From: Brevibacterium permense
Lineage (GTDB): Bacteria; Actinomycetota; Actinomycetes; Actinomycetales; Brevibacteriaceae
Assembly (NCBI RefSeq): GCF_025506275.1
Contig: NZ_QYCP01000076.1
Span: 1-64,000, forward strand
Reading direction: 5' to 3'
DNA: 64,000 nt
Shown in pieces: positions 32,169 to 42,566 of this stretch. How positions within the stretch are numbered: the first letter of the stretch is position 1; each line of letters opens with the position of its first letter. A program made the position numbers and the translations under genes. The notes beneath the pieces are model-generated. The model saw only the letters and a list, made by a program, of their open reading frames with translations, was not told the origin of the DNA and made no database searches.

Positions 32169-35053
32169 ATGAAGAACATCGGAGACAGCGACGGACAGGC
32201 AGTCGGTCTGCCCACCGCTCCCCCCCGCAGAGGCTGACCGTCGAGCTCTGTCCCAGTTCCGCCGTGCTCACGGACGCCGCTTGGAGATCGCCGAGGAGAA
32301 TGAGCTTGTCGACCTGCTGAGCACCTATGCGCAGAGCAGCCTCGCCCAGGTCAATTCCTTTATCGCCACCAGCCATGTCGTGGCCCAGGATGTCGCCTAC
32401 GCTCTGGGGCTCATGGGCACTCGGCTCGATACGGTCTACGAGTTCGCATCTTTTACCAGAACCGCTGCCCGGCACCGTCTGCCCGAGGACAAGGGAGTCG
32501 ATTGCGAGTCCGACGCCGACGACTGCACCGTCGACGTTGCTGCCGACGACGCATTCTCGTCGACCAGAAGCTGGACCCGAAGAGAGACACGTGCATGGGC
32601 CCAGGCAGTGGCCACTGTCGAGGCCGAAACCGGGCGGAAGATCGACACAGACAAAGGACGGAAGAAAGACCGCGCTGCCGGTCGCCGCACTCGGCGCGTG
32701 AAGAAGCTGGCAAAGCAGCTGCTGACCGACCCCGCTCTGCTGCCTGATTTTCCCGGCTACGACCCGAACCTGACGTTCTTCACGTGGCTGCGCGGCAGCA
32801 TCGAACCGACCGAGGCCGGGGTCTATTCGAGTCTCCTCGGCGCAACGACGAGTAACTCGCTCAGGCATATGACCTCGTCGATGACGTTGACCCAGGGACT
32901 TCCGAAGTTCCTCAAGCGATGCCTCGATGGGGACTTCACGATCGAGCACGTCGATTGTGTCACTCGCGCATGCCGTGACCTGCACTTCGAGCACCTGCCG
33001 GAGTTCGACGATTACCTGGCGCACAGGCGCGCCGACATTACGATCGAGACATTCAAGCGCTCGGTCGCCTTGAAAATCGCGGTAATCCAACCGGCCGAGG
33101 ACACTCTGAAGAGTGTTTCACTGCGTCGGCGGGTCGATTTCAGCAGCGGCGACGATGGGACTGCGTACCTCACCCTGACCGGGCCCGCACCGGAGCTTCA
33201 AGCGTGCTTCAGAAGGCTCGACGCCTTTGCCCGGGCAGTGCATAAGAGCAATACGAGTGCGTTCTCAGGTCAGTTGAAGGCTGGAGACTGCTTTGATGAG
33301 GAGCGTACGATCTCGGCTCTCATGTTCGACATCCTCACGCGCACGCGTCCGCAGCTGAAGCTGCGCATCATCAGCACGAACGACGTCGACAACTCGTCGA
33401 CAAGCACCGATTTCCCTCTCGACGGCCTCTTCGCGGGACCCGACGGCACCCCGATGCACGAGGGTGAGTCCCTGCTCGACTACATCGAGCGGGTATTCGA
33501 CGACATGGACAAGACCAGCGGCCCATCACAGGCTCAACCTGTGCCGACCGATTCGGAAACCTCCGCGCAAGATGGCTCCACCACCGATGCACCCACCACA
33601 CCGGCCGACCGCGTCTTCGAATCCCAGATGCTCGAGGCCATCCTCAGCAGCAATAGCGCCACAGACCGCGACAAGGTCGACGCGCTCTCAACTTTCATCG
33701 GATCGCGTGCCTGCGGAGCTCGCCCCGCAGCTGAGGGCACCGGAGCCGAGACAGCGGGAGTAATCGATGCTTTCGGCAATCCCATCCTCGACGCCGGCGA
33801 GCGCCGCATCAGTTTCGAGTTCCTGCTTGATATGCCGACCAGTGAGTATTGGCTGGCAAATCAGGCCAGCACCTTCATCACCGTTCCGCTGCTGACTCTG
33901 CTCACCCAATTCCAGTCGGAAGACGGCAGCGTTCCGCCGCCTACCGCCGATCCCCCGGGCGCGCCGCCGCCGACAAACGATCCGCCGGGTCCACCGCCGC
34001 TGAGCACCGATCACCCTGATGCGCCACCGCCGCCCATGGGTCCCCCGGACCTGCCGCCCACGGCCGAACCACCGCCGGCACCGACAGCACCGACAGCACC
34101 GACCGGCTCAAACACACCGGCTACAGGACCTGACGGACCGCTGACCTCAAATGAGGTGTGCGATCTGGCGGGCATGCTTCCAAACGGGTCGCCGATTCCC
34201 GCCGACATGGCGCGGCGGGTCGCAGGATACTCCACCACCTGGACCCGGCTGCTGACCGACCCTGCGACTGGAACACCGGTCGATGCGAAGGCAACGTCAT
34301 ACGCCATTCCCAACAGCGTACGCAGAACTCTCGTCGCTCAGTTCGTTACGTGCACCTTCCCCGGGTGCACTCAGCCGGCCGAGGTGTCAGAGGTGGACCA
34401 TATCGACCCGTTCAACCACTCCGACCCGACCCAGGGGGGGTCTTACTCGCTTCGGAAATCTCCATTGCCTGTGCAAAGCCCACCACATGCAGAAGACCAA
34501 CGGCAGTTTCGACGTGCGGATGGCCGAACCCGGCCACCTGGAGTACGTCTTCCGCAAGGGCGTCACCGTGGAGGTCGTCTCACCGGACAACCCGATCAGC
34601 GTCGAGCATGCGCGGCTGTTCCTCGAACGATTCGGCGGGGGCCTCTCCCGCATGGGACGAGCAGCAACACCGGAGGAGTTGAGCACAGAAGGTCCTCTGA
34701 CCCGCGAAAGCGCTCCAACAGCCAAGCACGAGTCCGGCAGCGATCTTGGGTCTGGCGCCGAGACGTCGTCTGCACACAGCGTCGATGCACACAGCTGCGA
34801 TGCACACAGCGTCGATGCAGACACCGCTGATCCCGCGCCCGGCGATCGGAAGCGAGCACGGGAATGCCCTGAACCGGCCGCGGCCGACGGAACCCCTGGC
34901 TGGAGGGAGCTCACCGCCGAGGACCTCTTCGCTTTCACACCCACGTCTGCTCCGAGCAGTTCCGGCACCACAGCTGGCACCGCGCGTACAGACGAGGACA
35001 ACGCCGAACTGCGCAGCTGGTTCTGGGACAACGGCGAACCTCCACCGTTCTGA
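32169..35053 (+). pseudogene. DUF222/HNH endonuclease-like gene with two homopolymer frameshifts
   Basis: ATG 32169 follows GAGAGGTGAGAG, but a run of seven C (32220-32226) throws the frame to a stop 16 bases later. The main frame (32224-34440) then encodes a DUF222 domain (AEADRRALSQFRRAHGRRLE onward), a Pro-rich linker and the start of an HNH domain (CTFPGCTQPAE, VDHIDPFNH). A run of seven G (34434-34440) shifts it again, and the rest of HNH (GLTRFGNLHCLCKAHH) continues in the third frame to 35053. Removing one base in each run restores about 960 residues. As written the HNH domain is lost. Sequencing error, real decay and slippage control are all possible. Confidence 0.85.
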
Positions 35054-35139
35054 GACGACTCCGACGACCCCGCAATGCCCTGAGGCAGGTCCTCTCAACC
35101 TGAGAGTCGTCGGTCTCCACATCAACGGAGCACGCAGAA

Positions 35140-35184
35140 AGGGCCGGCGTTCTCGGTCAGAATGACTAGAGAATCGTCGGCCCT
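35140..35184. terminator. Imperfect hairpin between convergent genes
   Basis: AGGGCCGGCGTTCTC (35140-35154) pairs with 35169-35184 with one mismatch and one bulge around a 14-base loop, between the rightward HNH gene and the leftward thiolase. No clear T tract. Confidence 0.5.
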
Positions 35185-35214
35185 CCGTTCCTGCTGAGCT
35201 GCCGGCGGAATGCC

Positions 35215-36414
35215 TCAGCAGACCTCGAACAGTCCGGCTGCGCCTTGGCCACCGCCGATGCACATCGTGACGACGACGTACTTCACTCCCCGGCGACGCC
35301 CCTCGATGAGAGCGTGACCGACGAGACGGGCACCGGTCATCCCATAGGGATGTCCGACGGAGATGCCGCCGCCGTCGACGTTGTACTTCTCCGGATCGAT
35401 GCCAAGCCGATCACGGCAGTACAGCGCCTGAACGGCGAACGCTTCGTTGAGTTCCCACAGTCCGATGTCATCGATCGACAAACCATGGGTCTTCAGCAGC
35501 TTCGGAATAGCGAACACCGGTCCGATGCCCATTTCGTCCGGCTCACAGCCGGCCACGGCCATACCGCGGTAGACGCCCAGCGGTTCGAGTCCGCGACGGC
35601 TGGCTTCATCGCTCGACATGACCACCGAAGCAGAGGCTCCGTCGGAGAGCTGCGAGGCGTTGCCGGCGGTGATGCTCGGTACTCTCGACGCCACACCGGG
35701 ATCGAGCACCGGATTGAGTCCGGCAAGGCTCTCAAGCGTCGTCGATGGGCGATTGCCTTCGTCGGCTTCGAGCAGCACATCCTGACGCGAGGTCTCCTTC
35801 GTCTCCTTGTCGACGATGACCTTCGTCGTCGGCAGAGGCACGATCTCGTCATCGAACCGTCCGGCCTCCTGAGCGGCGGCGGTACGCTGCTGCGAAGACA
35901 GGGAGTACTCGTCCTGAGCCTCTCGGCTGACGCCGTAGCGTTCGGCCACGACCTCGGCCGTGGCCAGCATCGGGTAGTAGATGCCCGGGTTGCGTTCCAC
36001 GAGCCACGGATCCTTGGCCCGGAACGTGTTCATCTTGTCATTCTGGACCAGCGACACCGACTCCACGCCACCGCCGACGGCGATCTCCTGGCCGTCGAAG
36101 AGGACCTGTTTCGCCGCGGTCGTAATGCCCATCAGCCCGGAAGCGCACTGCCGGTCGATCGACATGCCCGGAACTGTCACAGGAAGCCCGGCTCGCAGTG
36201 CCGCCTGCCGAGCGACATTCGTCCCTTGGCTGCCCTGCTGCAGAGCGGCACCGAAGACGACGTCCTCGACCTCACCGCCTTCCAGACCGGCGCGCTCCAC
36301 AGCATGCTTGATCGCATGGCCGGCCAACTCCTGAGCCTGGGTGTCGTTGAAGGCACCACGGTAGGCCTTGCCGATCGGCGTGCGGGCCGTCGACACAATC
36401 ACTGCTTCTCTCAT
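35215..36414 (-). CDS. Thiolase (acetyl-CoA C-acyltransferase)
   Basis: 399 residues. Nucleophilic cysteine in [10 protein letters not shown], the [10 protein letters not shown] histidine and the second cysteine in [13 protein letters not shown] are all present, so the enzyme should be active. It either cleaves 3-ketoacyl-CoA (beta-oxidation) or condenses two acetyl-CoA. ATG 36414 is preferred to the longer GTG start because AAAGG lies at correct spacing. Co-oriented with the following SDR gene 51 bp upstream; together they resemble a thiolase-ketoreductase pair (PhaA/PhaB-like), but no polyhydroxyalkanoate synthase is in the window. Confidence 0.92.
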   Translation of the reverse strand: MREAVIVSTARTPIGKAYRGAFNDTQAQELAGHAIKHAVERAGLEGGEVEDVVFGAALQQGSQGTNVARQAALRAGLPVTVPGMSIDRQCASGLMGITTAAKQVLFDGQEIAVGGGVESVSLVQNDKMNTFRAKDPWLVERNPGIYYPMLATAEVVAERYGVSREAQDEYSLSSQQRTAAAQEAGRFDDEIVPLPTTKVIVDKETKETSRQDVLLEADEGNRPSTTLESLAGLNPVLDPGVASRVPSITAGNASQLSDGASASVVMSSDEASRRGLEPLGVYRGMAVAGCEPDEMGIGPVFAIPKLLKTHGLSIDDIGLWELNEAFAVQALYCRDRLGIDPEKYNVDGGGISVGHPYGMTGARLVGHALIEGRRRGVKYVVVTMCIGGGQGAAGLFEVC

Positions 36415-36465
36415 GGGTCTCACCTTTCGAAGATGTTCGTGAACTCGTCGTGAGGACGGTGGCGA

Positions 36466-37209
36466 TCAGTCCTTCGGACCGCCGGCGACGTAGATGACCT
36501 GACCGGAGACGAATCCGGCGCCCTCGGAGGCGAGGAACGACGCGGTGTGGGCGATGTCCTCGGGCTTGCCCGATCGCGCCACGGGAATCTGCTGGACGGA
36601 GGCTTCGACGAACTCCTCGAAGCCCATGCCTACGCGCTCGGCGGTGGCCTTGGTCATATCGGTTTCGATGAAGCCGGGAGCGATGGCATTGGCGGTGATG
36701 CCGAACTTGCCGAGCTCGATCGCCCAGGTCTTCGTGATTCCCTGGATACCGGCCTTGGCAGCGGAGTAGTTCGTCTGTCCGCGGTTGCCCTGAGCCGAGG
36801 TGGAGGACATCGAGATGATGCGACCGAACTTCTCTTCGACCATGTAGGACTGCACGGCCCGAGCCATGAGGAACGCTCCCCCGAGGTGGACGGAGAGGAC
36901 CTTGTTGAACTCCTCGTGAGTCATCTTGAATAGGAGGTTGTCACGCAGGATCCCTGCGTTGTTGACCAGAACGGTCGGCGCGCCGAGGGTCTCTGCGACC
37001 TGCTTGACCGCGGCGTTGACCGAGTCTTCGTCAGAGACATCGGCTTCGAGGCCGAGCGCTTCGCCGCCGGCTTCCTTGATGGCGGCAACGGTCTCATCGG
37101 TGGGGCCCATATCAAGAACGGCGACCTTGAGTCCGTCGGCTCCGAGTCGCTTGGCGATGGCGGCTCCGATGCCGCGGCCTCCACCGGTGACGATTGCTGT
37201 ACGAGTCAT
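36466..37209 (-). CDS. fabG: SDR-family 3-oxoacyl-(ACP/CoA) reductase
   Basis: 247 residues of the classical short-chain dehydrogenase family: TGGGRGIG cofactor loop, NNAG, catalytic Ser in ISMSSTSA, YSAAK with Tyr and Lys, and a PGFIETDM segment. The FabG/PhaB group reduces 3-oxoacyl thioesters with NAD(P)H. ATG 37209 has AGGAG at spacing 7; the TTG six bases upstream is rejected. It is first in a two-gene leftward unit with the thiolase, which supports CoA-ester chemistry rather than fatty acid synthesis. Exact substrate unresolved. Confidence 0.88.
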   Translation of the reverse strand: MTRTAIVTGGGRGIGAAIAKRLGADGLKVAVLDMGPTDETVAAIKEAGGEALGLEADVSDEDSVNAAVKQVAETLGAPTVLVNNAGILRDNLLFKMTHEEFNKVLSVHLGGAFLMARAVQSYMVEEKFGRIISMSSTSAQGNRGQTNYSAAKAGIQGITKTWAIELGKFGITANAIAPGFIETDMTKATAERVGMGFEEFVEASVQQIPVARSGKPEDIAHTASFLASEGAGFVSGQVIYVAGGPKD

Positions 37210-37655
37210 GAACAAGCTCCTAAAGATGATGTTGCTTCATTGCCGTGAGGAACCGAGTGTTTGACTGCGGTTCGCGTCTGCACCGGAACCGATGTGACAC
37301 AGCTCTCCCATGCAGCTAAGGCCACTGTAGACCAATTCCGTCACTGAACGATTGTTTGCTCACCTTTCAGACATATAGCCGGATCCAGCGCTTCAAAATC
37401 TCGACGCCGTTCTGCGAAGCTCGGCTCGCAAGCACCCCGACCTCGCCTTTTGTTCTCCCTGCCCGGCTCGCCCGGCAGATTAACGAACGTTCAAAAATCT
37501 AACGCAAAACCATTGACTTCACCAGGGTGATTTGGAATTGTTCACATCAGTCGAAGTCCATTACGGATTGACGACGACTCTGAGAACTGTCATTGACGAC
37601 GTCTCGGACACCGTGTGGAGCGAGCCCGCTCCAGGAGCTTTTCAAAGGAGAAAAG
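37210..37655. promoter_or_regulatory. Divergent intergenic region upstream of fabG and the ABC operon
   Basis: 446 bp with no gene. It contains the palindrome GAACGTTC at 37485-37492 in a TTAACGAACGTTCAA context, a possible regulator site, and TTGACT at 37513-37518, a plausible -35 for the rightward operon although the -10 after it is weak. The first 100 bp serve as leader for the leftward genes. Confidence 0.35.
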
Positions 37656-38870
37656 ATGAACTCTGTCTCGCGAAGTCGCCGCCGCAGACTCTCGGCAGCC
37701 GCAGTTTTGGGAGCAATCGCGTTGACTGCCACAGCCTGCGGAGGCGGTGGTGGCTCGGGTGAGGGCGACACGGTCGTCATCGGCTACACCGGACCGCTCA
37801 GCGGAGGTGGCGCCGCATACGGCGAGAACGTGAAGATCGGTCTCGAAATGGCCATCGACGACCTCAATGCAGACGGCGTAGAGGTCGACGGCAATCCCGT
37901 GACACTCGAGCTGAAGTCCCTCGACGACAAATACGCACCCTCCACCGCCGCAAGCAATGCTCAACGACTGGCCGATCAGGACAAGGCCCCGGTAGTCGTC
38001 TCCCCGAACGCCGGGGCGATCAAGGCGATTCAGCAGATCAACAGCGGCAGGTCGAACTTCCTCGTCTCCGCCTACACCTCCGACCCGGCAATCGTGCAGG
38101 CCGACAACCCTCTGACGATGATGATTCCTCCGAACTTCGAGTCCTATGCCGAGGAATTCTCCGAAACTGCCATGGAGCACGGAGGCAAGAAACTCGCCCT
38201 GCTCGGAACTCAGAGTGAGTACGGACAGCAGTGGACCAAATCGATCAAGGATGCGTGGAGCGAAGCCGGCGGGAAGATCGGCGGTGACAACAGCGTCGAC
38301 TACGCCACCGTGTCCGACTTCGCGGGCCCCGTCTCGAAAGCCCTGTCAGAGAAGCCCGACGCCATCTTCGTCGGCGGACCGTCCCAACCGACAGCGCTGA
38401 TCATGGAAGAAGCTCGAAAGCAGGGTTTCAAGGGCAGCTTCCTCGTCATGGACCAGGCGAAACTGGACGAAATGGCCACGGTGACGAAGCTCGACAATCT
38501 CAAGAATTCGGTCGGCGTCCTGCCGGTCTCCGAATATGAGGATCCCGGTACGGAGGACTTCCTGAAGAAATTTGCTGAGAAGGCCGGAGAGAAGAAGGTC
38601 CCGACCAGTGAAACGGCGCTGAACTACCAGGGAATTGCGATCATCGCGAAGGCGATGGAGGCCGCCGGGACAACCGACGACCCCGAGAAGATTCGCGAAG
38701 CCATCAGTGAGGCACTGCCCGACGTCGATGACAAATACAAGGTCAATGGCTTCCCCGACGAGATCACAGAACAGGGCCACCTCCTCAATCCCAACCTGGA
38801 AGCAACCTTCCTCAATGAGGACGGCAAATACACCAAGGTGCCGATCGAACAGGTATCCGACGAAAAGTAG
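37656..38870 (+). CDS. livK: ABC transporter substrate-binding lipoprotein (branched-chain amino acid type)
   Basis: 404 residues. Lipoprotein signal: SRRRRRLS then a hydrophobic stretch and lipobox TATAC with the lipidated Cys about residue 28, followed by a Gly-rich linker. The mature part is a periplasmic-binding-protein fold of the Leu/Ile/Val or amide type (VVIGYTGPLSGGGAAYGENV). It captures the substrate outside the membrane for the LivHMGF transporter encoded downstream. ATG 37656 has AAAGGAG at ideal spacing; the frame from 37593 is rejected. Substrate may be a branched-chain amino acid, but relatives bind amides, urea or aromatic acids. Confidence 0.9.
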   Translation: MNSVSRSRRRRLSAAAVLGAIALTATACGGGGGSGEGDTVVIGYTGPLSGGGAAYGENVKIGLEMAIDDLNADGVEVDGNPVTLELKSLDDKYAPSTAASNAQRLADQDKAPVVVSPNAGAIKAIQQINSGRSNFLVSAYTSDPAIVQADNPLTMMIPPNFESYAEEFSETAMEHGGKKLALLGTQSEYGQQWTKSIKDAWSEAGGKIGGDNSVDYATVSDFAGPVSKALSEKPDAIFVGGPSQPTALIMEEARKQGFKGSFLVMDQAKLDEMATVTKLDNLKNSVGVLPVSEYEDPGTEDFLKKFAEKAGEKKVPTSETALNYQGIAIIAKAMEAAGTTDDPEKIREAISEALPDVDDKYKVNGFPDEITEQGHLLNPNLEATFLNEDGKYTKVPIEQVSDEK

Positions 38871-38878
38871 TCTCCGTC

Positions 38879-38927
38879 AGCGGCCGTTCTGAAGGTGAGG
38901 CGCATCGGTGCGCCTCACCGGGCCGCT
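38879..38927 (+). promoter_or_regulatory. Two-tier hairpin between livK and livH
   Basis: GGTGAGGCGCA (38894-38904) pairs perfectly with 38909-38919 around TCGG, inside a second 7-bp stem (38879-38885 with 38921-38927). No T tract. It may stabilise the livK message or partly terminate, giving more binding protein than permease. Confidence 0.6.
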
Positions 38928-38954
38928 CTCATGCCTGCAGAGGACCCGAAAATC

Positions 38955-39821
38955 ATGACCCTCTTCATCCAGCAACTCTTCAATGGCCTTGCACTGGGCG
39001 GTGTCTACTGTCTCGCTGCGATCGGGCTGACATTGGTGTTCGGAGTGCTGCGCATTCCCAACCTGGCTCACGGTGCGCTGTACATGCTCGGTGCCTACAT
39101 CACCTACTTCTTCCTGACAACCGTCGGCGTTCCCTATATCGCCGCAATCGGCATCGCTGCGATCATGCTCTTCATTGTCGGAGTCGGTCTCGAGCGCCTC
39201 GTCTTCCACCCCTTGCGCAACTCCCCGCATACTCATCACATGATCGCGGCCGTCGGTGCGATGTTCTTCTTCCAAGCACTGGCTCAAGCGATCTGGGGCG
39301 CTGACTTCCGCCGCATGGACACACCGATCACCGGCGAACTCCGCATTCTCGGCGCCGAGATCTCTGCGCAGCGAATCGTCATCATCGTCACCGCTGTGAT
39401 CGTCTTGGCGCTGTTGGCGCTGTTCATCAAGCGGTCCATCCATGGCCAGACGATCGAAGCGATCGAACAGGATCGCGTCGGTGCATCGCTGGTCGGCATC
39501 AACCCGTCGATGGTTTCGATGCTGACACTGGGGCTGTCCGCCCTCCTGGCCACCATCGCGGCGGGCCTCGTCGCACCGATCAACCTCCTGTCCCCGACGA
39601 TGGGCGACGCGCTCAACCTCAAGGTATTCGCAATTATCATCCTCGGTGGTCTGGGGTCGCTTCCGGGCGCCATCGTCGGCGGTTTCGCACTCGCTATCGC
39701 CGAGACGATGACGGCGACCTACATCTCCTCAGCTGTCGGAGAAGCCGTGGCATTCATCGTTCTCGTCGCTGTGCTGGCCATCAAGCCGAACGGACTGTTC
39801 ACGAAGGCGGTGCAGCGATGA
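38955..39821 (+). CDS. livH: Branched-chain amino acid-type ABC permease LivH
   Basis: 288 residues with about eight membrane segments, beginning MTLFIQQLFNGLALGGVYCL, the usual LivH opening. Forms the membrane channel with LivM. ATG 38955 is preferred; the longer frame from 38895 would cross the hairpin between livK and livH and lacks a ribosome binding site. The stop overlaps livM by 4 bp (ATGA). A conserved cytoplasmic loop (IEAIEQDRVGASLVGINPSM) corresponds to the EAA-type contact with the ATPases. Confidence 0.92.
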   Translation: MTLFIQQLFNGLALGGVYCLAAIGLTLVFGVLRIPNLAHGALYMLGAYITYFFLTTVGVPYIAAIGIAAIMLFIVGVGLERLVFHPLRNSPHTHHMIAAVGAMFFFQALAQAIWGADFRRMDTPITGELRILGAEISAQRIVIIVTAVIVLALLALFIKRSIHGQTIEAIEQDRVGASLVGINPSMVSMLTLGLSALLATIAAGLVAPINLLSPTMGDALNLKVFAIIILGGLGSLPGAIVGGFALAIAETMTATYISSAVGEAVAFIVLVAVLAIKPNGLFTKAVQR

Positions 39822-40933
39822 ACGCAATGAAGAATCCTCGAATCATCGGCACCACCGCCGTCATCCTCCTGCTCGGCCTGACGCCTCTGGCATTTGCGCA
39901 GGAGAACTACGCGATGCGAGTGATCACCGTGGGCATGTGTGCTGCGATCGCTGTCTACGGCCTCAACATCATCCTCGGTTTCACGGGACAGCTGAACCTG
40001 GCTCAAGGCGGGTTCTTCGGAATCGGCGCCTATGGGGTCGGGCTGCTCACCACCGACTACGACTGGAGCTTCTGGGCAGCGTTCGTCGTGTCCGTGATCG
40101 GGACTGCGGTGATCGGCTACCTCTGCGGGCTGATTGCCCTGCGGACCAAGGATGAGTACTTCGCCATCTTCACCATGGCTATCGGCTTCATCATCTTCCT
40201 CGTCATCAGCCGCTGGGAGCCCGTCACCCATGCCCATTCCGGGGTCAACAATGTGAAATTCCCCGAAGGCGGAGGGCTCGTCGACTTCGAATCTCCGGTC
40301 GCGATGTTCTACCTGGTATTCGCAATCCTTCTCATCTGTGTCTATACGACCTATGCGATTCGGCGTTCGAGCGTAGGCCGCACACTGCTGACCATCAGGA
40401 CGAGCGAAGATCTGGCGGATGCGATCGGAGTGCGCGTCGGCTTCAGCAAACAGCTCGCGTTCGCCGCGTCGGCTGTCTTCGGCGGAGTCGGCGGCGGCCT
40501 CTACGCAACAGTGGTCGGTTTCATCGGACCCGATGCGGCATCGATCGACAAGACCTTCGAATTCCTCATGTTCATTCTCGTCGGAGGCATGGGCACTGTC
40601 GCGGGTCCTCTGCTCGGAAGCATGATCGTGACATTCCTGTTCGAACTCTTCCAGGACTTCCAGGCCTATCGATTCATCGTGCTGGGTCCCATCATCGTCG
40701 CCCTCGTGATCTTCGCGCCGCGGGGAATCGTCGGATACCTCGGCGGATTCGTCGACAAACGCAGTCGACGGCGCAGGGCGGAGGCAGCCCGTGGTGCCGA
40801 CGACGATCTCGATTCGACAGGTGCTTCGACCTCCGGCGGAGCAGGCGACCACCGCGCACGCAACCTCGCGGACGGGATCGAATCGGGTGCCGGCCGGACC
40901 GGAGGCACGCCCTCTTCCGAGGAGACGAAATGA
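39818..40933 (+). CDS. livM: Branched-chain amino acid-type ABC permease LivM
   Basis: 371 residues with about nine membrane segments; YGLNIILGFTGQLNLAQGGF and the loop LLTIRTSEDLADAIGVRVGF are family signatures. The last 60 residues (from about 310) are an Arg-, Ala- and Ser-rich cytoplasmic tail not needed in relatives. It pairs with LivH. Overlaps both neighbours by 4 bp, so the permease and ATPase genes are translationally coupled. Confidence 0.92.
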   Translation: MNAMKNPRIIGTTAVILLLGLTPLAFAQENYAMRVITVGMCAAIAVYGLNIILGFTGQLNLAQGGFFGIGAYGVGLLTTDYDWSFWAAFVVSVIGTAVIGYLCGLIALRTKDEYFAIFTMAIGFIIFLVISRWEPVTHAHSGVNNVKFPEGGGLVDFESPVAMFYLVFAILLICVYTTYAIRRSSVGRTLLTIRTSEDLADAIGVRVGFSKQLAFAASAVFGGVGGGLYATVVGFIGPDAASIDKTFEFLMFILVGGMGTVAGPLLGSMIVTFLFELFQDFQAYRFIVLGPIIVALVIFAPRGIVGYLGGFVDKRSRRRRAEAARGADDDLDSTGASTSGGAGDHRARNLADGIESGAGRTGGTPSSEETK

Positions 40934-41703
40934 CAATGCTTGAAATACGAGACCTCGGTAAGCGCTTCGGCGGGCTCGATGCGGTCAAGGACGTCAGTCT
41001 GGACGTCGAGGAAGGTCAGATCACCGCAGTCATCGGTCCCAATGGAGCAGGCAAGTCCACGCTGTTCAACCTTGTCCATGGCTTCTATCGGCCCACTGCC
41101 GGGACCATCAGCTTCAAGGGTGAGGACATCACACATTCGTCCCCACACCGGACTGTGGCCGGCGGCATTGCCCGCACATTCCAGACAACGAACCTGTTCG
41201 ATGACAGCACTCTGTTGGAAAACGTTTTGGCCGGTCGAATCGTCCGTTCGAAGTCCAACGTCTTCGACGCGGTCTTCCACACGCCTCGCCATCGTCGTGA
41301 ATCACGCATCAACGAAGACAAGGCGATGGAAGCTCTTGAGTTCTGCGGGGTCGCGGAACATCGGCACGATCTCGCGTCCAATGTTCCGCAGGAGGTGCAG
41401 AAGCGCACCGCAGTCGCCATGGCCCTGGCCACTGAGCCCGAGCTGCTGCTGCTCGACGAACCCGCCGGCGGCATCCCCGAAGAGGAGACCGTCGATTTCG
41501 GCAACCTCATTCGGTCGTTGCCACAGCGAGGCGTTTCCGTCCTCCTCGTCGAACACAAGATGACGATGATCATGGACCTCGCGGACACGATCCTCGTCCT
41601 CGACCATGGGCAGAAGCTTGCGCTCGGCGCACCGGCGGAGATCCAAACGAATCCGGACGTCATCCGTGCCTATCTCGGTTCGACAGCACAGGAGGAGAAC
41701 TGA
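40930..41703 (+). CDS. livG: ABC transporter ATP-binding protein LivG
   Basis: 257 residues. Walker A GPNGAGKST, Q-loop, Walker B LLLLDEPAGG and switch His in VLLVEHKM. The usual ABC signature LSGG(E/Q)Q is replaced by NVPQEVQKR at the matching place (about 149-157), a departure seen in some LivG proteins but worth noting. It energises transport together with LivF. The start overlaps livM by 4 bp and the stop shares one base with the livF ATG. Confidence 0.92.
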   Translation: MTMLEIRDLGKRFGGLDAVKDVSLDVEEGQITAVIGPNGAGKSTLFNLVHGFYRPTAGTISFKGEDITHSSPHRTVAGGIARTFQTTNLFDDSTLLENVLAGRIVRSKSNVFDAVFHTPRHRRESRINEDKAMEALEFCGVAEHRHDLASNVPQEVQKRTAVAMALATEPELLLLDEPAGGIPEEETVDFGNLIRSLPQRGVSVLLVEHKMTMIMDLADTILVLDHGQKLALGAPAEIQTNPDVIRAYLGSTAQEEN

Positions 41704-42407
41704 TGCTCACGCTCGACAATGTCAGCACCGGGTACGATGCCACGAACGTTCTCCACGGGGTGAGCATCACGGCGAATCCAGGAGAGCTCACCGTGGTCCT
41801 CGGAGCGAACGGGTCAGGCAAGACGACACTCTTCAGAACCATCAGCGGACTGATGCGTGTTCGTGCCGGGTCGATCACCTATGAGGGTCGTCAGCTGCAA
41901 CGAGCTCGCCCGAATGCCATCGTCAAAGCCGGTATCGCGCACTGCCCGGAGGGTCGCCATCTGTTCGGCAAGATGTCGGTGGAGAAGAACCTGCGTCTGG
42001 GGTCCTATCCTCACCGGAACAGATCGCGAACAGAAGAGGTCTACGCTGAGGTACTCGATATGTTTCCGATCCTCAAAGAGAAGGCGAAGCAACCGGCAGG
42101 ATCCCTGTCCGGCGGACAGCAGCAGATGGTCGCAATCGGACGAGCATTGATGTCCGACCCGAGCCTGCTGATCCTGGATGAGCCGTCGATGGGCCTGGCT
42201 CCCATCGTCGTCGAGCAGGTGCTCGAGTCAGTCGCCCAGATCAATCGAAACGGCATCGGCGTCCTGCTCAGTGAGCAGAATGCGAAGGCATCACTGGCGA
42301 TCGCCCACAGAGGATACGTCCTTGCTGAGGGGCGGATCGTCCTCGCTGACGATGCCTCCCGGCTGCTCGACAACCCCGAGGTTCAGGCGGCCTACCTCGG
42401 CCTCTGA
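41703..42407 (+). CDS. livF: ABC transporter ATP-binding protein LivF
   Basis: 234 residues. Walker A GANGSGKTT, canonical signature LSGGQQQMVAIGRAL, Walker B LLILDEPSMGL and LLSEQNA with Gln at the usual switch-His position, as in many LivF proteins. Last gene of the operon, followed by a terminator at 42455. Paired with LivG to drive uptake. Confidence 0.93.
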   Translation: MLTLDNVSTGYDATNVLHGVSITANPGELTVVLGANGSGKTTLFRTISGLMRVRAGSITYEGRQLQRARPNAIVKAGIAHCPEGRHLFGKMSVEKNLRLGSYPHRNRSRTEEVYAEVLDMFPILKEKAKQPAGSLSGGQQQMVAIGRALMSDPSLLILDEPSMGLAPIVVEQVLESVAQINRNGIGVLLSEQNAKASLAIAHRGYVLAEGRIVLADDASRLLDNPEVQAAYLGL

Positions 42408-42454
42408 CGAATAAGAGATTCAGCTGTTCAAGAGGGCGACAGTTCGGAACAAAC

Positions 42455-42489
42455 ATCTCGCCGGGGCGGCTCGGCCACCTCGGCGAGAT
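42455..42489. terminator. Hairpin terminator after livF
   Basis: ATCTCGCCG (42455-42463) pairs perfectly with CGGCGAGAT (42481-42489), followed by TT, with further pairing possible in the loop. An outer inverted pair GTTCGGAAC/GTTCCGAAC (42442-42450, 42505-42513) flanks it. It sits between convergent livF and the YciO gene. Confidence 0.7.
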
Positions 42490-42566
42490 TTCGCTGAGTT
42501 GATCGTTCCGAACGTTGAGAACGGTCAGTCACACTCATTCAATTCGGTTGGGCGTGCCCGGCCGTC

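Noticed and set aside
31957..32172. 71-codon frame with a hydrophobic helix that overlaps the HNH start by ATGA
   Set aside because: No ribosome binding site, very AT-rich codons, and the hydrophobicity follows from the AT-rich patch. A real small membrane protein cannot be excluded but is not supported.
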